The notes beneath the pieces are model-generated. The model saw only the letters and a list, made by a program, of their open reading frames with translations. It was not told where the DNA came from and searched no databases. The translations under genes and the position numbers were made by a program. A stretch of 42,598 nucleotides of DNA, taken from Legionellales bacterium. GTDB taxonomy: Bacteria > Pseudomonadota > Gammaproteobacteria > Comchoanobacterales > Comchoanobacteraceae. Below are positions 1 through 7,905 of the stretch, one piece after another; position 1 is the stretch's first letter, and every line of letters starts with the position of its first letter. The DNA is taken from positions 1-42,598 of the forward strand of contig PBLX01000064.1 in assembly GCA_002722435.1 (NCBI GenBank), written 5' to 3'.

Positions 1-17
1 TAGATACCGCACCTAAT

Positions 18-968
18 ATGGACTTGCAGGCACTATCTCAACGACTTGCCCTGCCCTCTGGGGCAGTGGCATTCAATACTTTCTTGCGTCAAACGCAGTC
101 TGATTGGGCGAAATCGCTGCAATCGCTGGAAACACAAGCCACTTGGCAAATTGAGCACCGAACGCTTGATCATCATGACAGTCTTATCTACCAGATAGCT
201 GACGGAGACTTTCTGGAAAAAGGCGGCATCAATTATTCATTTGTACGCGGTGATGCGCTGCCGAGCCAAGCAACGCAAACGACCATGGCACATCTTACTG
301 GCCAACCCTTTGTTGCCATGGGATTGTCTACGATACTACATCCCAGAAACCCCTTTGTTCCTACTGTGCACTGCAATTTGCGCTATTTTCAGACCTGCTC
401 AGAATATCCGACTTGGTGGTTTGCTGGAGTCATGGACCTGACACCCACTTACGGCTTTGCTGATGACAGTATTCATTGGCATCGCACTTGTCGATATGCA
501 TGTCGACAAGCTGGCATTGAAAACGCTCAGTATCATCTCTACAAACAAGCCTGTGACCAATACTACTATTTGCCACATCGAAAAGAACACCGTGGTATTG
601 GTGGCCTTTGGATTGAGCAATATAATGACGCTCCCTTTGCCAATTGCCAGCAATTGATTGAGTCGGTTGGACAGCATTTCATGCCCGCTTACTTACCAAT
701 TGCGCAAAAGCGACAGACCACTCCGTTTACGGACCATCATCGTCAATTTCAATCTTTTCGGCGCAACCGATATGTTGAGTTTAATCTGCTTTATGATCGA
801 GGTACCAAATTTGGCCTTACTACAGGCAGCCGCACTGAGTCTATCCTCATCTCGATGCCGCCACAGGCGAGTTGGCCCTACAATTGGCAACCAAAGCCAG
901 ATTCTGTAGAGTCCCGGTTGCATGGTGAATATCTAAAGCCACGCGATTGGTTATCAGTGAATGACTAA
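18..968 (+). CDS. hemF: Oxygen-dependent coproporphyrinogen III oxidase
   Basis: Oxidatively decarboxylates coproporphyrinogen III to protoporphyrinogen IX with O2 in haem synthesis; the family is a cytosolic homodimer. The 316-residue product covers the family along its length (E. coli HemF is 299). Histidines matching the E. coli metal/active-site set are visible: H108 (LHPRNPFVP), H118 (TVHCNLRYF), H155 (HWHRTCR) and H187 (LPHRKEHRGIGGLW). The C-terminal blocks RRNRYVEFNLLYDRGT and GSRTESILISMPP are classic HemF. The first ATG is 18 bases from the window edge and has no visible ribosome site; the frame is open to the edge, so the true start could lie further upstream. It converges on the glutaminyl cyclase gene. 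The identification is firm; only the start is uncertain. Confidence 0.96.
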   Translation: MDLQALSQRLALPSGAVAFNTFLRQTQSDWAKSLQSLETQATWQIEHRTLDHHDSLIYQIADGDFLEKGGINYSFVRGDALPSQATQTTMAHLTGQPFVAMGLSTILHPRNPFVPTVHCNLRYFQTCSEYPTWWFAGVMDLTPTYGFADDSIHWHRTCRYACRQAGIENAQYHLYKQACDQYYYLPHRKEHRGIGGLWIEQYNDAPFANCQQLIESVGQHFMPAYLPIAQKRQTTPFTDHHRQFQSFRRNRYVEFNLLYDRGTKFGLTTGSRTESILISMPPQASWPYNWQPKPDSVESRLHGEYLKPRDWLSVND

Positions 969-1003
969 CACTTTCTCTACTCTTCATGCTTCCCTGGGGC
1001 GCA

Positions 1004-1801
1004 TCAGTGACTTGCGACAGATCGACAGGCGCTGACATCCAGGCGATATAGCTTGCTCCAATGTTTACCAGTGACAAGAATCATACCAGGACCAGCTGCA
1101 GCCACTCCATTAGTGACCTGAGCCCGAGCACCACTTCTGAGAGACGTAAGATTGAGCACATCCAAGATTTTGCCCGTGCGTTGATCTATTCGGTAGAGGT
1201 CATCGGTCGGATAATGATTGGCGTAAATCACCCCATCTTGGTAGGCAAGCGCGTTAAAGCGGAATCTGGAATTGGACTGGCATATGCTTTTTTTCTGACG
1301 AAAAGTCTTTGGCTCATGCATATATAGACAATGCGTCCCATCACTACGGATCAACGTTTGATGATCAACAGCTGCCAAACCCCACCCCTGACCACGCAGT
1401 GGTCGTATTGATTGCACTTGTAAATCTTGAGCGTCATAAACAATGACCTCTCCCTCTCTCCATGTCAATTGGTAGAGCTGATTGTTGAGTAGTGCAATCC
1501 CCTCGGCAAAAATCGTTTTCGGTAGGCTCACTTGTCGATCAAGACGCATCGATGGCCACTGGTATTTGATCAAACGAGAGCTTCCATAACCACCAACGCT
1601 CTCATATAGGACGTGATCATCTAGAATTAGGCCCTGGGTGAAATTATTCTCATCATGTGAAAAAGTCTCAAGAACACGAAACGGACAAGTTGGTATAGCA
1701 GCTGACACCGAAGCCATCATGAGGCTCAAGAAGCGCAATAACCAGCTTGATGTTCGATCGCATCGCCTCGATCGATGTTTATGGTATACATTAATCCACA
1801 T
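1004..1801 (-). CDS. Glutaminyl-peptide cyclotransferase (glutamine cyclotransferase family)
   Basis: Predicted to cyclise N-terminal glutamine of peptides to pyroglutamate, probably in the periplasm. The 265-residue product has an N-terminal hydrophobic segment after basic residues (WLLRFLSLMMASVSAA), consistent with a signal peptide. The beta-propeller family motifs appear in order: FTQGL, YESVGGYGSSRL, FAEGIALL, LYQLTWREG, GQGWGLA, SDGT, NALAYQDGVIYAN, NGVAA and LVTGKHWSKLY. These match the plant/bacterial glutamine cyclotransferase family rather than the metal-dependent animal type. No good Shine-Dalgarno precedes the ATG; an internal Met at the end of the hydrophobic stretch is a less likely start because it would remove the signal. 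It is a single gene, convergent with hemF. Substrates are unknown. Confidence 0.9.
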   Translation of the reverse strand: MWINVYHKHRSRRCDRTSSWLLRFLSLMMASVSAAIPTCPFRVLETFSHDENNFTQGLILDDHVLYESVGGYGSSRLIKYQWPSMRLDRQVSLPKTIFAEGIALLNNQLYQLTWREGEVIVYDAQDLQVQSIRPLRGQGWGLAAVDHQTLIRSDGTHCLYMHEPKTFRQKKSICQSNSRFRFNALAYQDGVIYANHYPTDDLYRIDQRTGKILDVLNLTSLRSGARAQVTNGVAAAGPGMILVTGKHWSKLYRLDVSACRSVASH

Positions 1802-1927
1802 AGATTTCTAAAAACCAAAGACATGTCGTAGTTTATGCACGGTTATGTATTAGGATCAATCCTGAAATGCATTTTTTCGCCATAGTGATCACTTCGCAAC
1901 CAGCCAGTGTCAAGCTTGGGCCACTAC

Positions 1928-2704
1928 TTAGCCATCAGAACTGGTCTTCGTTTGATCATGACTTGAAACAACGGGTATACCACATGAGCGCATGCTGTGG
2001 CGCGATACTTTCTCAAAATAGACAGCAGTATGTGCAATCTCAATTGGTACAGCATACCCCGACGCGTTGGGCTCAATCGTGTGCGTCGTTGTCGTGACAA
2101 AACCATCGCTATTAGTCATCAGTTGTTGACAATCAGAGATCACTTGTTGCTGGCTGGTATAGTGAAGCTCAAAACGACTACAGTCGATGATGGGCTGATG
2201 ACGCTGTATGCTTGCCAGTTGATGGATAATATCAGCCACCGTGAGCAGCTCAAGTGGGTCATCAGGCTTTATACGAGAGGACACCCCTGAGAAACTCCCC
2301 TGAACAAGCGTGTTAAATAGACACCAACCACCACCTTGCAATGCCACTTGTGCCAGCTCAAGGAGATCGGACAGCTGATGTTGCCACGCCAATAAGGGCA
2401 CCAGTAATAGATCCGTCGATTCCTCTTTTGTGAGCGCCTCAAGCATAGACGCAGCATTTGTCAGTGGTACCACGGTGGTGCGCGTTGAGGGTATTTTATC
2501 TGAACTTAATATATTGATTGGTGATGCGTTCATCATCACCCCATGCTCTGATTCTTTTAGTAACGCAAAGCGTTCTTGCATATCGTCAGCTAGACAATCT
2601 GATATATGACCCACTAGGCCCTTGGCTTTCGGAATTTTTTTGTTTTTAACCTCTACATGAGAGGGCTTCTCACCGTCCTGACTCACTTGCATCAAATGCC
2701 CCAC
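1928..2704 (-). CDS. Degenerate BioC-like (malonyl-ACP methyltransferase family) protein
   Basis: The 258-residue product resembles BioC/NDUFAF5-type SAM methyltransferases in three places: an N-terminal block like the family helix (LADDMQERFALLKES), the strand plus loop before motif post-I (DLLLVPLLAWQHQLSDLLEL), and the family signature GGGWCLFNTLVQGSFSG (E. coli BioC has VVAFTTLVQGSLPEL). Where SAM motif I (DxGxGxG) should follow the first block, the sequence reads HGVMMNASPINI, with no acidic-glycine loop. It may therefore not bind SAM or may have changed function. Its start overlaps the end of the upstream membrane-protein gene by 13 bases, which suggests one transcript with translational coupling. 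No other biotin gene is in the window. The family match is by eye and moderate; loss of methyltransferase activity is inferred. Confidence 0.5.
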   Translation of the reverse strand: MGHLMQVSQDGEKPSHVEVKNKKIPKAKGLVGHISDCLADDMQERFALLKESEHGVMMNASPINILSSDKIPSTRTTVVPLTNAASMLEALTKEESTDLLLVPLLAWQHQLSDLLELAQVALQGGGWCLFNTLVQGSFSGVSSRIKPDDPLELLTVADIIHQLASIQRHQPIIDCSRFELHYTSQQQVISDCQQLMTNSDGFVTTTTHTIEPNASGYAVPIEIAHTAVYFEKVSRHSMRSCGIPVVSSHDQTKTSSDG

Positions 2705-3441
2705 TCACACCGTTCAGCATACCATGTGCCTCGTCCACCGTTGAGTGGCCCATTGTAATTTTCAAAGTACGCTCTCATCTTGTCAGCAGGGATGCTTGTC
2801 TTATCTACATTGATTGGTTGACCACTGTCATTATCCATTACCGGAAATAGTGAGAATGATTTTGCGAGTAATGGACCACAATATGCAGCGCACTCAAAAG
2901 CAGTAATAAGCTTGATACCGCACAACGGGAAAATAATTTTGATCATGTAGCTAGAGATTAATCCACACCACTGTAGTGGCTTCACCGCAATACTGAGCAC
3001 CCTCATCATCCATTGTCGTGATAGCCAAGCAACATCACGCATATCGGTGCGTATCGCTGCGGTACAGAGCCACGCCGTACAATAGAGCAAACCGAGACTT
3101 TCGATAATAACCATTCCTGACAGACCAACAAGATGGCCTACCATTACAAGGATTAGTACGCAACACTGGGTGATTCTAAAACATAGTTCGATTGGGACTG
3201 GATAGGCGTGTTTCTTTTGATAGACATAGCCGGTTGTGCTGTCCTTGATGAGATCATATTCAATCGATCCAGAGATTCTAGCCTGGCTGTGAGTTAGCAC
3301 TGTTGTGTATTGCATCGACATTTCTTCCCAATTGACAAAAGGATTGTAGTCTTTGAGATATGGCCACGTTATTTTCCTCGTGATCAGTCGCCAAACAACC
3401 AATCTTACTCTATGAAACAATAGAGAAACGTCCTGTATCAT
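2692..3441 (-). CDS. Hypothetical multi-pass membrane protein
   Basis: I do not recognise this 249-residue protein. It has two hydrophobic zones: roughly residues 85-130 (FRITQCCVLILVMVGHLVG, then MVIIESLGLLYCTAWLCTAA) and roughly 145-195 (VLSIAVKPLQWCGLISSYMI, then IIFPLCGIKLITAFECAAY). That suggests about four membrane spans between a basic N-terminal region and a soluble C-terminal tail. Cysteine is unusually frequent in the membrane part. The first ATG lacks a clear ribosome site; an internal ATG near residue 41 is preceded by GGGAAGAA and is an alternative start. It is the first gene of a two-gene unit with the BioC-like gene, whose start it overlaps. Two nested palindromes lie about 50-75 bases upstream. 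Confidence 0.6.
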   Translation of the reverse strand: MIQDVSLLFHRVRLVVWRLITRKITWPYLKDYNPFVNWEEMSMQYTTVLTHSQARISGSIEYDLIKDSTTGYVYQKKHAYPVPIELCFRITQCCVLILVMVGHLVGLSGMVIIESLGLLYCTAWLCTAAIRTDMRDVAWLSRQWMMRVLSIAVKPLQWCGLISSYMIKIIFPLCGIKLITAFECAAYCGPLLAKSFSLFPVMDNDSGQPINVDKTSIPADKMRAYFENYNGPLNGGRGTWYAERCEWGI

Positions 3442-3491
3442 CTGCTAACGTGTTTTATTTCAGGCTGATTTATAACATAGTTTTCTCACGC

Positions 3492-3516
3492 CAGTCAATT
3501 GACTGAACTGTTCAGT
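3492..3516. promoter_or_regulatory. Two overlapping perfect palindromes, possible operator
   Basis: CAGTCAATTGACTG (3492-3505) is a perfect 14-base palindrome. It overlaps a second perfect one, ACTGAACTGTTCAGT (3502-3516), so ACTG half-sites repeat on both strands. It lies 51-75 bases upstream of the membrane-protein start. The arrangement suits a dimeric repressor or activator; the binding protein is unknown. Confidence 0.35.
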
Positions 3517-3771
3517 GGTGCGCTACATACAGGTATTGCTGTGAGTTATAAGCACTGATGTGAAGCTCAACTATGACATCGAGTACACTGCCCTCTGTTC
3601 GACAACATCTCAGTGATATCATAAATGGTTTGACAATACTTGGATAACACCTATCAGTATTCATCACTGTTCATATAGGTTTAGTTAGTGCTACTGCCGA
3701 GTGGCGGCTGATGTTTTTTGCTTTCTGCAGAAGAACCCACTACGTGTTTGAACCTAAGAGTGCTTCATCTA
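3517..3771. other. Intergenic region without recognised gene
   Basis: Together with 3442-3491 this separates two minus-strand units. I see no ORF with coding character. Only the palindromes at 3492-3516 and the terminator at 3772-3800 stand out. Confidence 0.5.
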
Positions 3772-3800
3772 TAAAAAAAGCCGGCAATGAGCCGGCTTTT
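3772..3800 (-). terminator. Rho-independent terminator of the rhodopsin gene
   Basis: A perfect 10-base stem AAAAGCCGGC / GCCGGCTTTT with a 5-base loop (aatga) starts 20 bases after the rhodopsin stop. Read on the minus strand it ends in a run of T. Because both arms are A/T-tailed it could also stop plus-strand transcripts. Confidence 0.9.
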
Positions 3801-3819
3801 CTATCAGCGATTGATGTGT

Positions 3820-4530
3820 TTACATCCACTCTGCCTTGGTGATTTTATCAGCATCACACTTGGCGGCGTACCAAATCATCATACCGAATGCTATCTTGTT
3901 GATGAAATCGGCAAGGTTGTAGATGATGTTGAGCGTGTTGACATCTGGATCAGGTGTCATGTAGCCGTAGGCGTATCCAATCGGGTAGATTGCCCAACCA
4001 ATCGTCACCACAAGCCGAAGGCCGCTGAACGCAGCTTTGGTTGGTAAATGCGTAACCTTGCTGTAGAGGTAGCCTGCAACCCCGAAGAATATCTCGTATA
4101 AAATGGCAAACCAAGCCACCATGCCGATGGCAAAAAAGATGTTGACGCTACCAAGTCCGGCTTCACCGATGTAACCTGCCACAAGCATGACGATAGAGGC
4201 AATTAGCAATCGCCAAAACACGGATGGGCTGATTTTGGTCACTGCACTCAAGATCAAGTAAAACTCAACGATCTGTAGAGGAACCGTAATAAACCAATCA
4301 ATATAGCGGTAGGTTATCGGGGATGCCTGCGTGGTGACCCAAAGTTCTCTCATATACAGATAATGAATGAATGCGATAAAGGTCACAATCGTCATTACAG
4401 TAAGTGAAGTTTGCCACTTCTTGTTCACAAGCTCACGCTCTTGATAAAAGAATATGGTCGATGCCAGTAATGCCATACTGGTCACAAAAAAGGTTATGCC
4501 AACATAATCGTCAACAGCTAAAAGTGCCAT
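3820..4530 (-). CDS. Proteorhodopsin, blue-type, predicted light-driven proton pump
   Basis: Seven-helix retinal protein of the inner membrane, 236 residues, expected to pump protons outward on illumination. Using green proteorhodopsin numbering (offset 19) the key residues are all present: H75 (AFIHYLYM, own H56), R94 and D97 acceptor (RYIDW, own R75/D78), T101, E108 donor (IVEFYLIL, own E89) and retinal lysine K231 (ADFINKIAFG, own K212). Position 105 is Gln (TVPLQIVEF), the residue typical of blue-absorbing forms. Helix A starts at once (DDYVGITFF) without a cleaved leader. The site that is Gly in carotenoid-antenna xanthorhodopsins appears to be Phe (F133), so an antenna is unlikely. I chose ATG 4530 because GGAG lies five bases upstream; a TTG at 4542 would overlap that site. 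No retinal-synthesis gene is nearby in the window. Confidence 0.97.
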   Translation of the reverse strand: MALLAVDDYVGITFFVTSMALLASTIFFYQERELVNKKWQTSLTVMTIVTFIAFIHYLYMRELWVTTQASPITYRYIDWFITVPLQIVEFYLILSAVTKISPSVFWRLLIASIVMLVAGYIGEAGLGSVNIFFAIGMVAWFAILYEIFFGVAGYLYSKVTHLPTKAAFSGLRLVVTIGWAIYPIGYAYGYMTPDPDVNTLNIIYNLADFINKIAFGMMIWYAAKCDADKITKAEWM

Positions 4531-4618
4531 GTTTTTCTCCAATAGTCATGACAGATCATATGATGATTGCCAATTTTCAACTCTAGTAGCAGCCCATCTG
4601 TCTACTTCGATTAGTTTT

Positions 4619-4647
4619 AATTTAATGCTATTTTAATGTCATGTAAA
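4619..4647 (-). promoter_or_regulatory. Candidate promoter of the rhodopsin gene
   Basis: On the minus strand TTTACA (-35, 4642-4647) and TAAATT (-10, 4619-4624) are separated by 17 bases, matching the sigma-70 consensus at 5/6 and 4/6. This would give a leader of roughly 80 bases. The same region must hold the divergent ygfZ promoter, which I could not fix. Confidence 0.5.
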
Positions 4648-4730
4648 GCAATTTGTTCGCTAATCGTCGGTTTTTTGTACAAAATTGATTTGCTGCAGCG
4701 ATTTTTTTCAACTTATGTTATGATTGAGCT

Positions 4731-5633
4731 ATGCATAACCACGAGATCATTTTACCTAGCGTCATGGCCACCAATCTAACCTGTGTGGTTTTTAGTGGCG
4801 TAAAAGCTCGTGAGTTACTCCAAGGCTTGGTCACTGCCGACTTACGCAAGCTGGATCAACAGCGCCTGCAGCCCTCCTTGATTTGTCAGCACCAAGGCAG
4901 GGTATTTGCACTTGGCTACTTCATTTTACGAGCGCCTGATATTTTGTGGTTCCTCACCCCGCAAGCACATGCTGACAAAATACAACAACTCTTGGCGCCC
5001 CACTGTCAGCTTGCGCGCGTCACCATGCATACGCAACGGGTTGATTGCCGTGTTCATGCATCAGAGAAAGCCGACAATGATCCTGAGGCATCACGCCAAA
5101 CGGTAGATACCGACATGACTTTTACACTTGATGCGAGTTACCATCTGCATGTCGTGCTCGACGCAGCGCCCCAGGCACAGGTTGAAGAGATTGAATCCTG
5201 GCAATTGTGGCACATGCACGCCCAAATCCCGATACTAACAGACACATCACTGTTAAAGTTCACCCCAAACCAACTGAGTCTTGTGCCTTCAGACTGGGTT
5301 AGTCTACAAAAAGGATGCTATTGTGGCCAAGAGATTGTCGCTCGCACACATCATCTTGGCAAGGCCAAACGTGTACTGGGCTTGTATCAACTTGACTCGG
5401 ATGATACTCAAATTGAATGCGGCGCAACCTTGACCGAACGATCATCTGGTCAGCGACTACAGATTCTAGCGCGGGCAACCACAACTCAAGGACACTTGAT
5501 ACAAACGGTAGGCGCCCCACTTCATACCGATCAAGGACCCTTGCACATGCAGTTATCCTGTGACTCATCAGTCATTGATGTTGCGATAAGCCCATGCATA
5601 CCTGTTGCACAAGCGGTATCGGTTGGATGCTAA
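4731..5633 (+). CDS. ygfZ: Folate-binding protein YgfZ, iron-sulfur cluster repair/tRNA modification
   Basis: Folate-dependent GcvT-like protein that supports Fe-S enzymes such as the tRNA methylthiotransferase MiaB; cytosolic. The 300-residue product has the family signature KGCYCGQEIVART at residues 194-206 with the essential cysteine C196 (C228 in E. coli). The N-terminal GcvT-type fold reads FSGVKARELLQGLVTADL, and LICQHQGRVFALGYF matches the family stretch around CDPQGRL. E. coli YgfZ is 326 residues, so this copy is slightly short. The ATG follows a T-rich, promoter-like stretch but no strong ribosome site. It is divergent from rhodopsin and convergent with the next hypothetical gene. 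Confidence 0.93.
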   Translation: MHNHEIILPSVMATNLTCVVFSGVKARELLQGLVTADLRKLDQQRLQPSLICQHQGRVFALGYFILRAPDILWFLTPQAHADKIQQLLAPHCQLARVTMHTQRVDCRVHASEKADNDPEASRQTVDTDMTFTLDASYHLHVVLDAAPQAQVEEIESWQLWHMHAQIPILTDTSLLKFTPNQLSLVPSDWVSLQKGCYCGQEIVARTHHLGKAKRVLGLYQLDSDDTQIECGATLTERSSGQRLQILARATTTQGHLIQTVGAPLHTDQGPLHMQLSCDSSVIDVAISPCIPVAQAVSVGC

Positions 5634-5653
5634 TTGATTGAAGACTAATAACC

Positions 5654-6262
5654 CTACATACGTGATCTTACAGCGCTATGGCAGGTTTCATCCAACGGCC
5701 ATCTATCGTCATCGTCTTCTAACAAACGCTTGCTCAGCGCGGCTTGTTGTTGCTCAAGGTCGATATCTAGTAACTTTCGAATGGGCGTGCTCCCGGTTGG
5801 CAAGACGCCTCTTTCGTGCGGCTCATTCTCATGGCTATCGATCATCCAACACTGATAACTATCCATTTCATGGTTGGCAGTGTGGCCATGATCGTAAGCT
5901 ACACTGAAATGATCTCGACTGTCTTTTGCCATCAGATTATTTTCCCAGGGCAATTGATGTGTGTTGCTGGTAACAGGTCTCTCGGGCGTTGTCCACATGC
6001 TCATTTGCCCATACGCGCTTCGAGCATCTTGACTATCAGGTCTTGGGCCACACTCATTGTCTTCTATGAAATCATATTCGTCGATGGCATCAGAAAACAC
6101 ATCGACAGCATGCATAAGACTCGCATGCCCACCAGCAAGACTGAGTAGGCCATCAATCGGATACATTATGTCCATATGCCATGGCAACATAGCTTGATGT
6201 TGATCATTTGGAGCTTGCTGTTCTGGGCTGCACGTGCTTGTCTGATTTGGGGTTTTTTCCAT
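5654..6262 (-). CDS. Hypothetical hydrophilic protein
   Basis: I do not recognise this 202-residue protein. It is acidic, rich in His, Asp, Glu, Pro and Gln, and has no signal or membrane segment; it looks partly disordered. A short less-polar stretch near the N terminus (MDIMYPIDGLLSLAGGHASL) may be the only ordered element. The ATG at 6262 has no clear ribosome site; the frame is open to a TTG at 6298, giving 214 residues. It ends 21 bases from ygfZ, convergently. The following downstream minus-strand genes are on the other side of ygfZ, so it is not part of a larger unit there. Coding status rests on ORF length and absence of a competing frame. Confidence 0.5.
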   Translation of the reverse strand: MEKTPNQTSTCSPEQQAPNDQHQAMLPWHMDIMYPIDGLLSLAGGHASLMHAVDVFSDAIDEYDFIEDNECGPRPDSQDARSAYGQMSMWTTPERPVTSNTHQLPWENNLMAKDSRDHFSVAYDHGHTANHEMDSYQCWMIDSHENEPHERGVLPTGSTPIRKLLDIDLEQQQAALSKRLLEDDDDRWPLDETCHSAVRSRM

Positions 6263-6476
6263 ATTTACGGGTTTTTTCGGGTGTTTTCCTGCCTTCAAGC
6301 TAACAGAACGATGTCCTTATTGCAATCACCCAAATGTTCTGCCATGGGACAAATCGGAGCGAACCTGGTCAGGTTTGAGAATCGTTTGTTAGAGTAAGCT
6401 CGCAATCGAAACCACTTTTGCACTCAATGTGGAGCCCACGTCTTTGCGATTTATGACAGGCTGTGTAAAGACCGGA

Positions 6477-6914
6477 TTACCGCCATGCAGCACGAACCTC
6501 AGCTTCGATAACCGCCTCCGGGTCAAGTGGACTCATATCATCAATGTCGCTATTGCGCTTCTCAGCACGTGTTGCTTGTGGGGACGCTGTAGATACATCT
6601 GTTGGGGCAAGTTGATTACTGGTAATCCTATGATGCTGTGCATGAGATACATGAGCCGGGTCGATCGCCACGTCGAAGCTCATAAATTGTTCAAGCATGG
6701 TAATAGTACCCGTCAATCGCGTTAACCGTTCGGCAACAGATAAATATGCAGGTTGCTCGGTCTCTGTATTAACGAAGCCAATTCTTGTGGCGCCCTCAAT
6801 CAATATTGCAAGCCGTTTCTCGAGTTGCTGCAAGATGCCCATTTGGCGCTCAGCTTCATTGCCTTCCTGTTCCGAGAGACTATGCCTATATTTATTATCG
6901 TCATCTGTTGTCAT
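6477..6914 (-). CDS. Hypothetical small soluble protein
   Basis: I do not recognise this 145-residue protein. Residues 14-80 look helical and possibly coiled-coil (SEQEGNEAERQMGILQQLEK, then SVAERLTRLTGTITMLEQFM). The C-terminal half is Thr/Ala/Pro-rich and probably flexible. A strong ribosome site, AAAGGAG, sits seven bases before the ATG, which supports expression. The gene lies upstream of the hypothetical hydrophilic protein on the same strand, about 215 bases away, so co-transcription is possible. A short inverted repeat is present 46 bases upstream of the start. Confidence 0.65.
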   Translation of the reverse strand: MTTDDDNKYRHSLSEQEGNEAERQMGILQQLEKRLAILIEGATRIGFVNTETEQPAYLSVAERLTRLTGTITMLEQFMSFDVAIDPAHVSHAQHHRITSNQLAPTDVSTASPQATRAEKRNSDIDDMSPLDPEAVIEAEVRAAWR

Positions 6915-6959
6915 CGATTGTCTCCTTTTGTGTTAATTGCTAGCTAGCATACGGATCTT

Positions 6960-6984
6960 TTGGATTTCTGCAAGCAAAATCCAA
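6960..6984. promoter_or_regulatory. Inverted repeat upstream of a hypothetical gene
   Basis: TTGGATTT (6960-6967) and AAATCCAA (6977-6984) are perfect arms with a 9-base spacer. They lie 46 bases upstream of the minus-strand start at 6914. It could be an operator or a hairpin; function is unknown. Confidence 0.25.
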
Positions 6985-7068
6985 TTATCTCTGCATCGTA
7001 GCATCGTAGTGGTCTTATACACGCCAAGCTAGGACATTTATAATGGTGTATTTGTAATAAGGAGAGAC

Positions 7069-7104
7069 TGGGCTCCCACTTGCGATGAATCGAGTGGTAG
7101 CCCA
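7069..7104. repeat. Imperfect inverted repeat after the lipoprotein gene
   Basis: TGGGCTCCCAC (7069-7079) and GTGGTAGCCCA (7094-7104) pair at 10 of 11 positions around a 14-base loop, just past the lipoprotein stop. No T-run follows on the minus strand, so a factor-independent terminator is doubtful; mRNA 3'-end protection is an alternative. Confidence 0.35.
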
Positions 7105-7113
7105 CGAATCAAA

Positions 7114-7506
7114 CTAGTTCTTTTGCATTTCGATGACCGCATGTGATGGATACTTTTGCATCGCACCACTCACACCATCTACAATGAAGCCTGGCCAGAA
7201 TAGGACGTTGACAATGGCGACCGAATCAAAGCTTTTTCCGAGCCCAGAACCTTTTTGGGTGTAGCCTTTGGCACGACATTTTATTGTTAATGGTTCGCTT
7301 TTATTAACCGTTATGGTGGTAGGATTGCTACTGAACTCAAACTCTGAACCGCCGTTTGATACAGCACAGGTCGTATTTTTTACTAAGCTGTTGTTTTCGT
7401 CAACAACCTTAACATGGACTTGCTGGCTAGTGCCTGAAATGATGGTTGCACATCCTGTCATCATGAGAGCGGCGGCTGCTAAGAAGGTTGTTTTTACTTG
7501 TCGCAT
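7114..7506 (-). CDS. Small outer-envelope lipoprotein
   Basis: A 130-residue lipoprotein of a common uncharacterised proteobacterial family. The start at 7506 gives MRQVKTTFLAAAALMMTGC, a textbook lipoprotein signal with lipobox MTGC, cysteine near residue 19. GAGG lies a few bases upstream of this ATG; the longer frame to 7572 would bury the signal. The mature part begins ATIISGTSQQVHVKV, carries two further cysteines (TTCAVSNGG and IKCRAKGY, possibly a disulfide) and ends with a hydrophobic Gly-rich stretch (VNVLFWPGFIVDGVSGAMQ) followed by KYP. This layout (CATIxSGTSQ start, SGAxxKYP end) is typical of the family. Role unknown. Confidence 0.8.
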   Translation of the reverse strand: MRQVKTTFLAAAALMMTGCATIISGTSQQVHVKVVDENNSLVKNTTCAVSNGGSEFEFSSNPTTITVNKSEPLTIKCRAKGYTQKGSGLGKSFDSVAIVNVLFWPGFIVDGVSGAMQKYPSHAVIEMQKN

Positions 7507-7905
7507 TTCTGCCTCGTGTATAAAGATCAGAACATAGTACATGGGTTTGATGTTTAAGACAAGATGCGACATATGTCTATTGACATTATTAAAACGACAC
7601 CGTCATCACGGCACGGGTAATGCCAGCAATGCTATTGGTCATCACTAGCAGCATAACCGGCACAACCCTCAAAAAGTCATTATTTTTTACTGATCTATTC
7701 GGCTTTGCAAGCTATGGTTTCCCAAGCACTATCGCCAGAAAGATACAAATGCTCGCTGGCCGGCGAATCGATTCGCTGGCAGATAGCTTACTGCTGCCAA
7801 CCTCACTTCAAATAAACTCGCAAGCGTACCTAATGACCAGCTAGCACGATGGCACTATGACTTAGTAGCGATGATGTGCATGTCATCTGGATTGGTTATT
7901 TGCGC
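7507..7905. other. Gene-free stretch
   Basis: About 400 bases between the lipoprotein start and the flavoprotein stop. The only open frame (7620-7844, plus) lacks a ribosome site and protein-like composition. I see no repeat, terminator or RNA gene. Confidence 0.5.

Noticed and set aside
4531-4542. Rhodopsin start at TTG 4542
   Set aside because: That codon overlaps the GGAG ribosome site serving ATG 4530, and the first helix begins right after the ATG.
7620-7844. 74-codon plus-strand frame between lipoprotein and flavoprotein genes
   Set aside because: No ribosome site, no domain and no context; most likely a chance opening.
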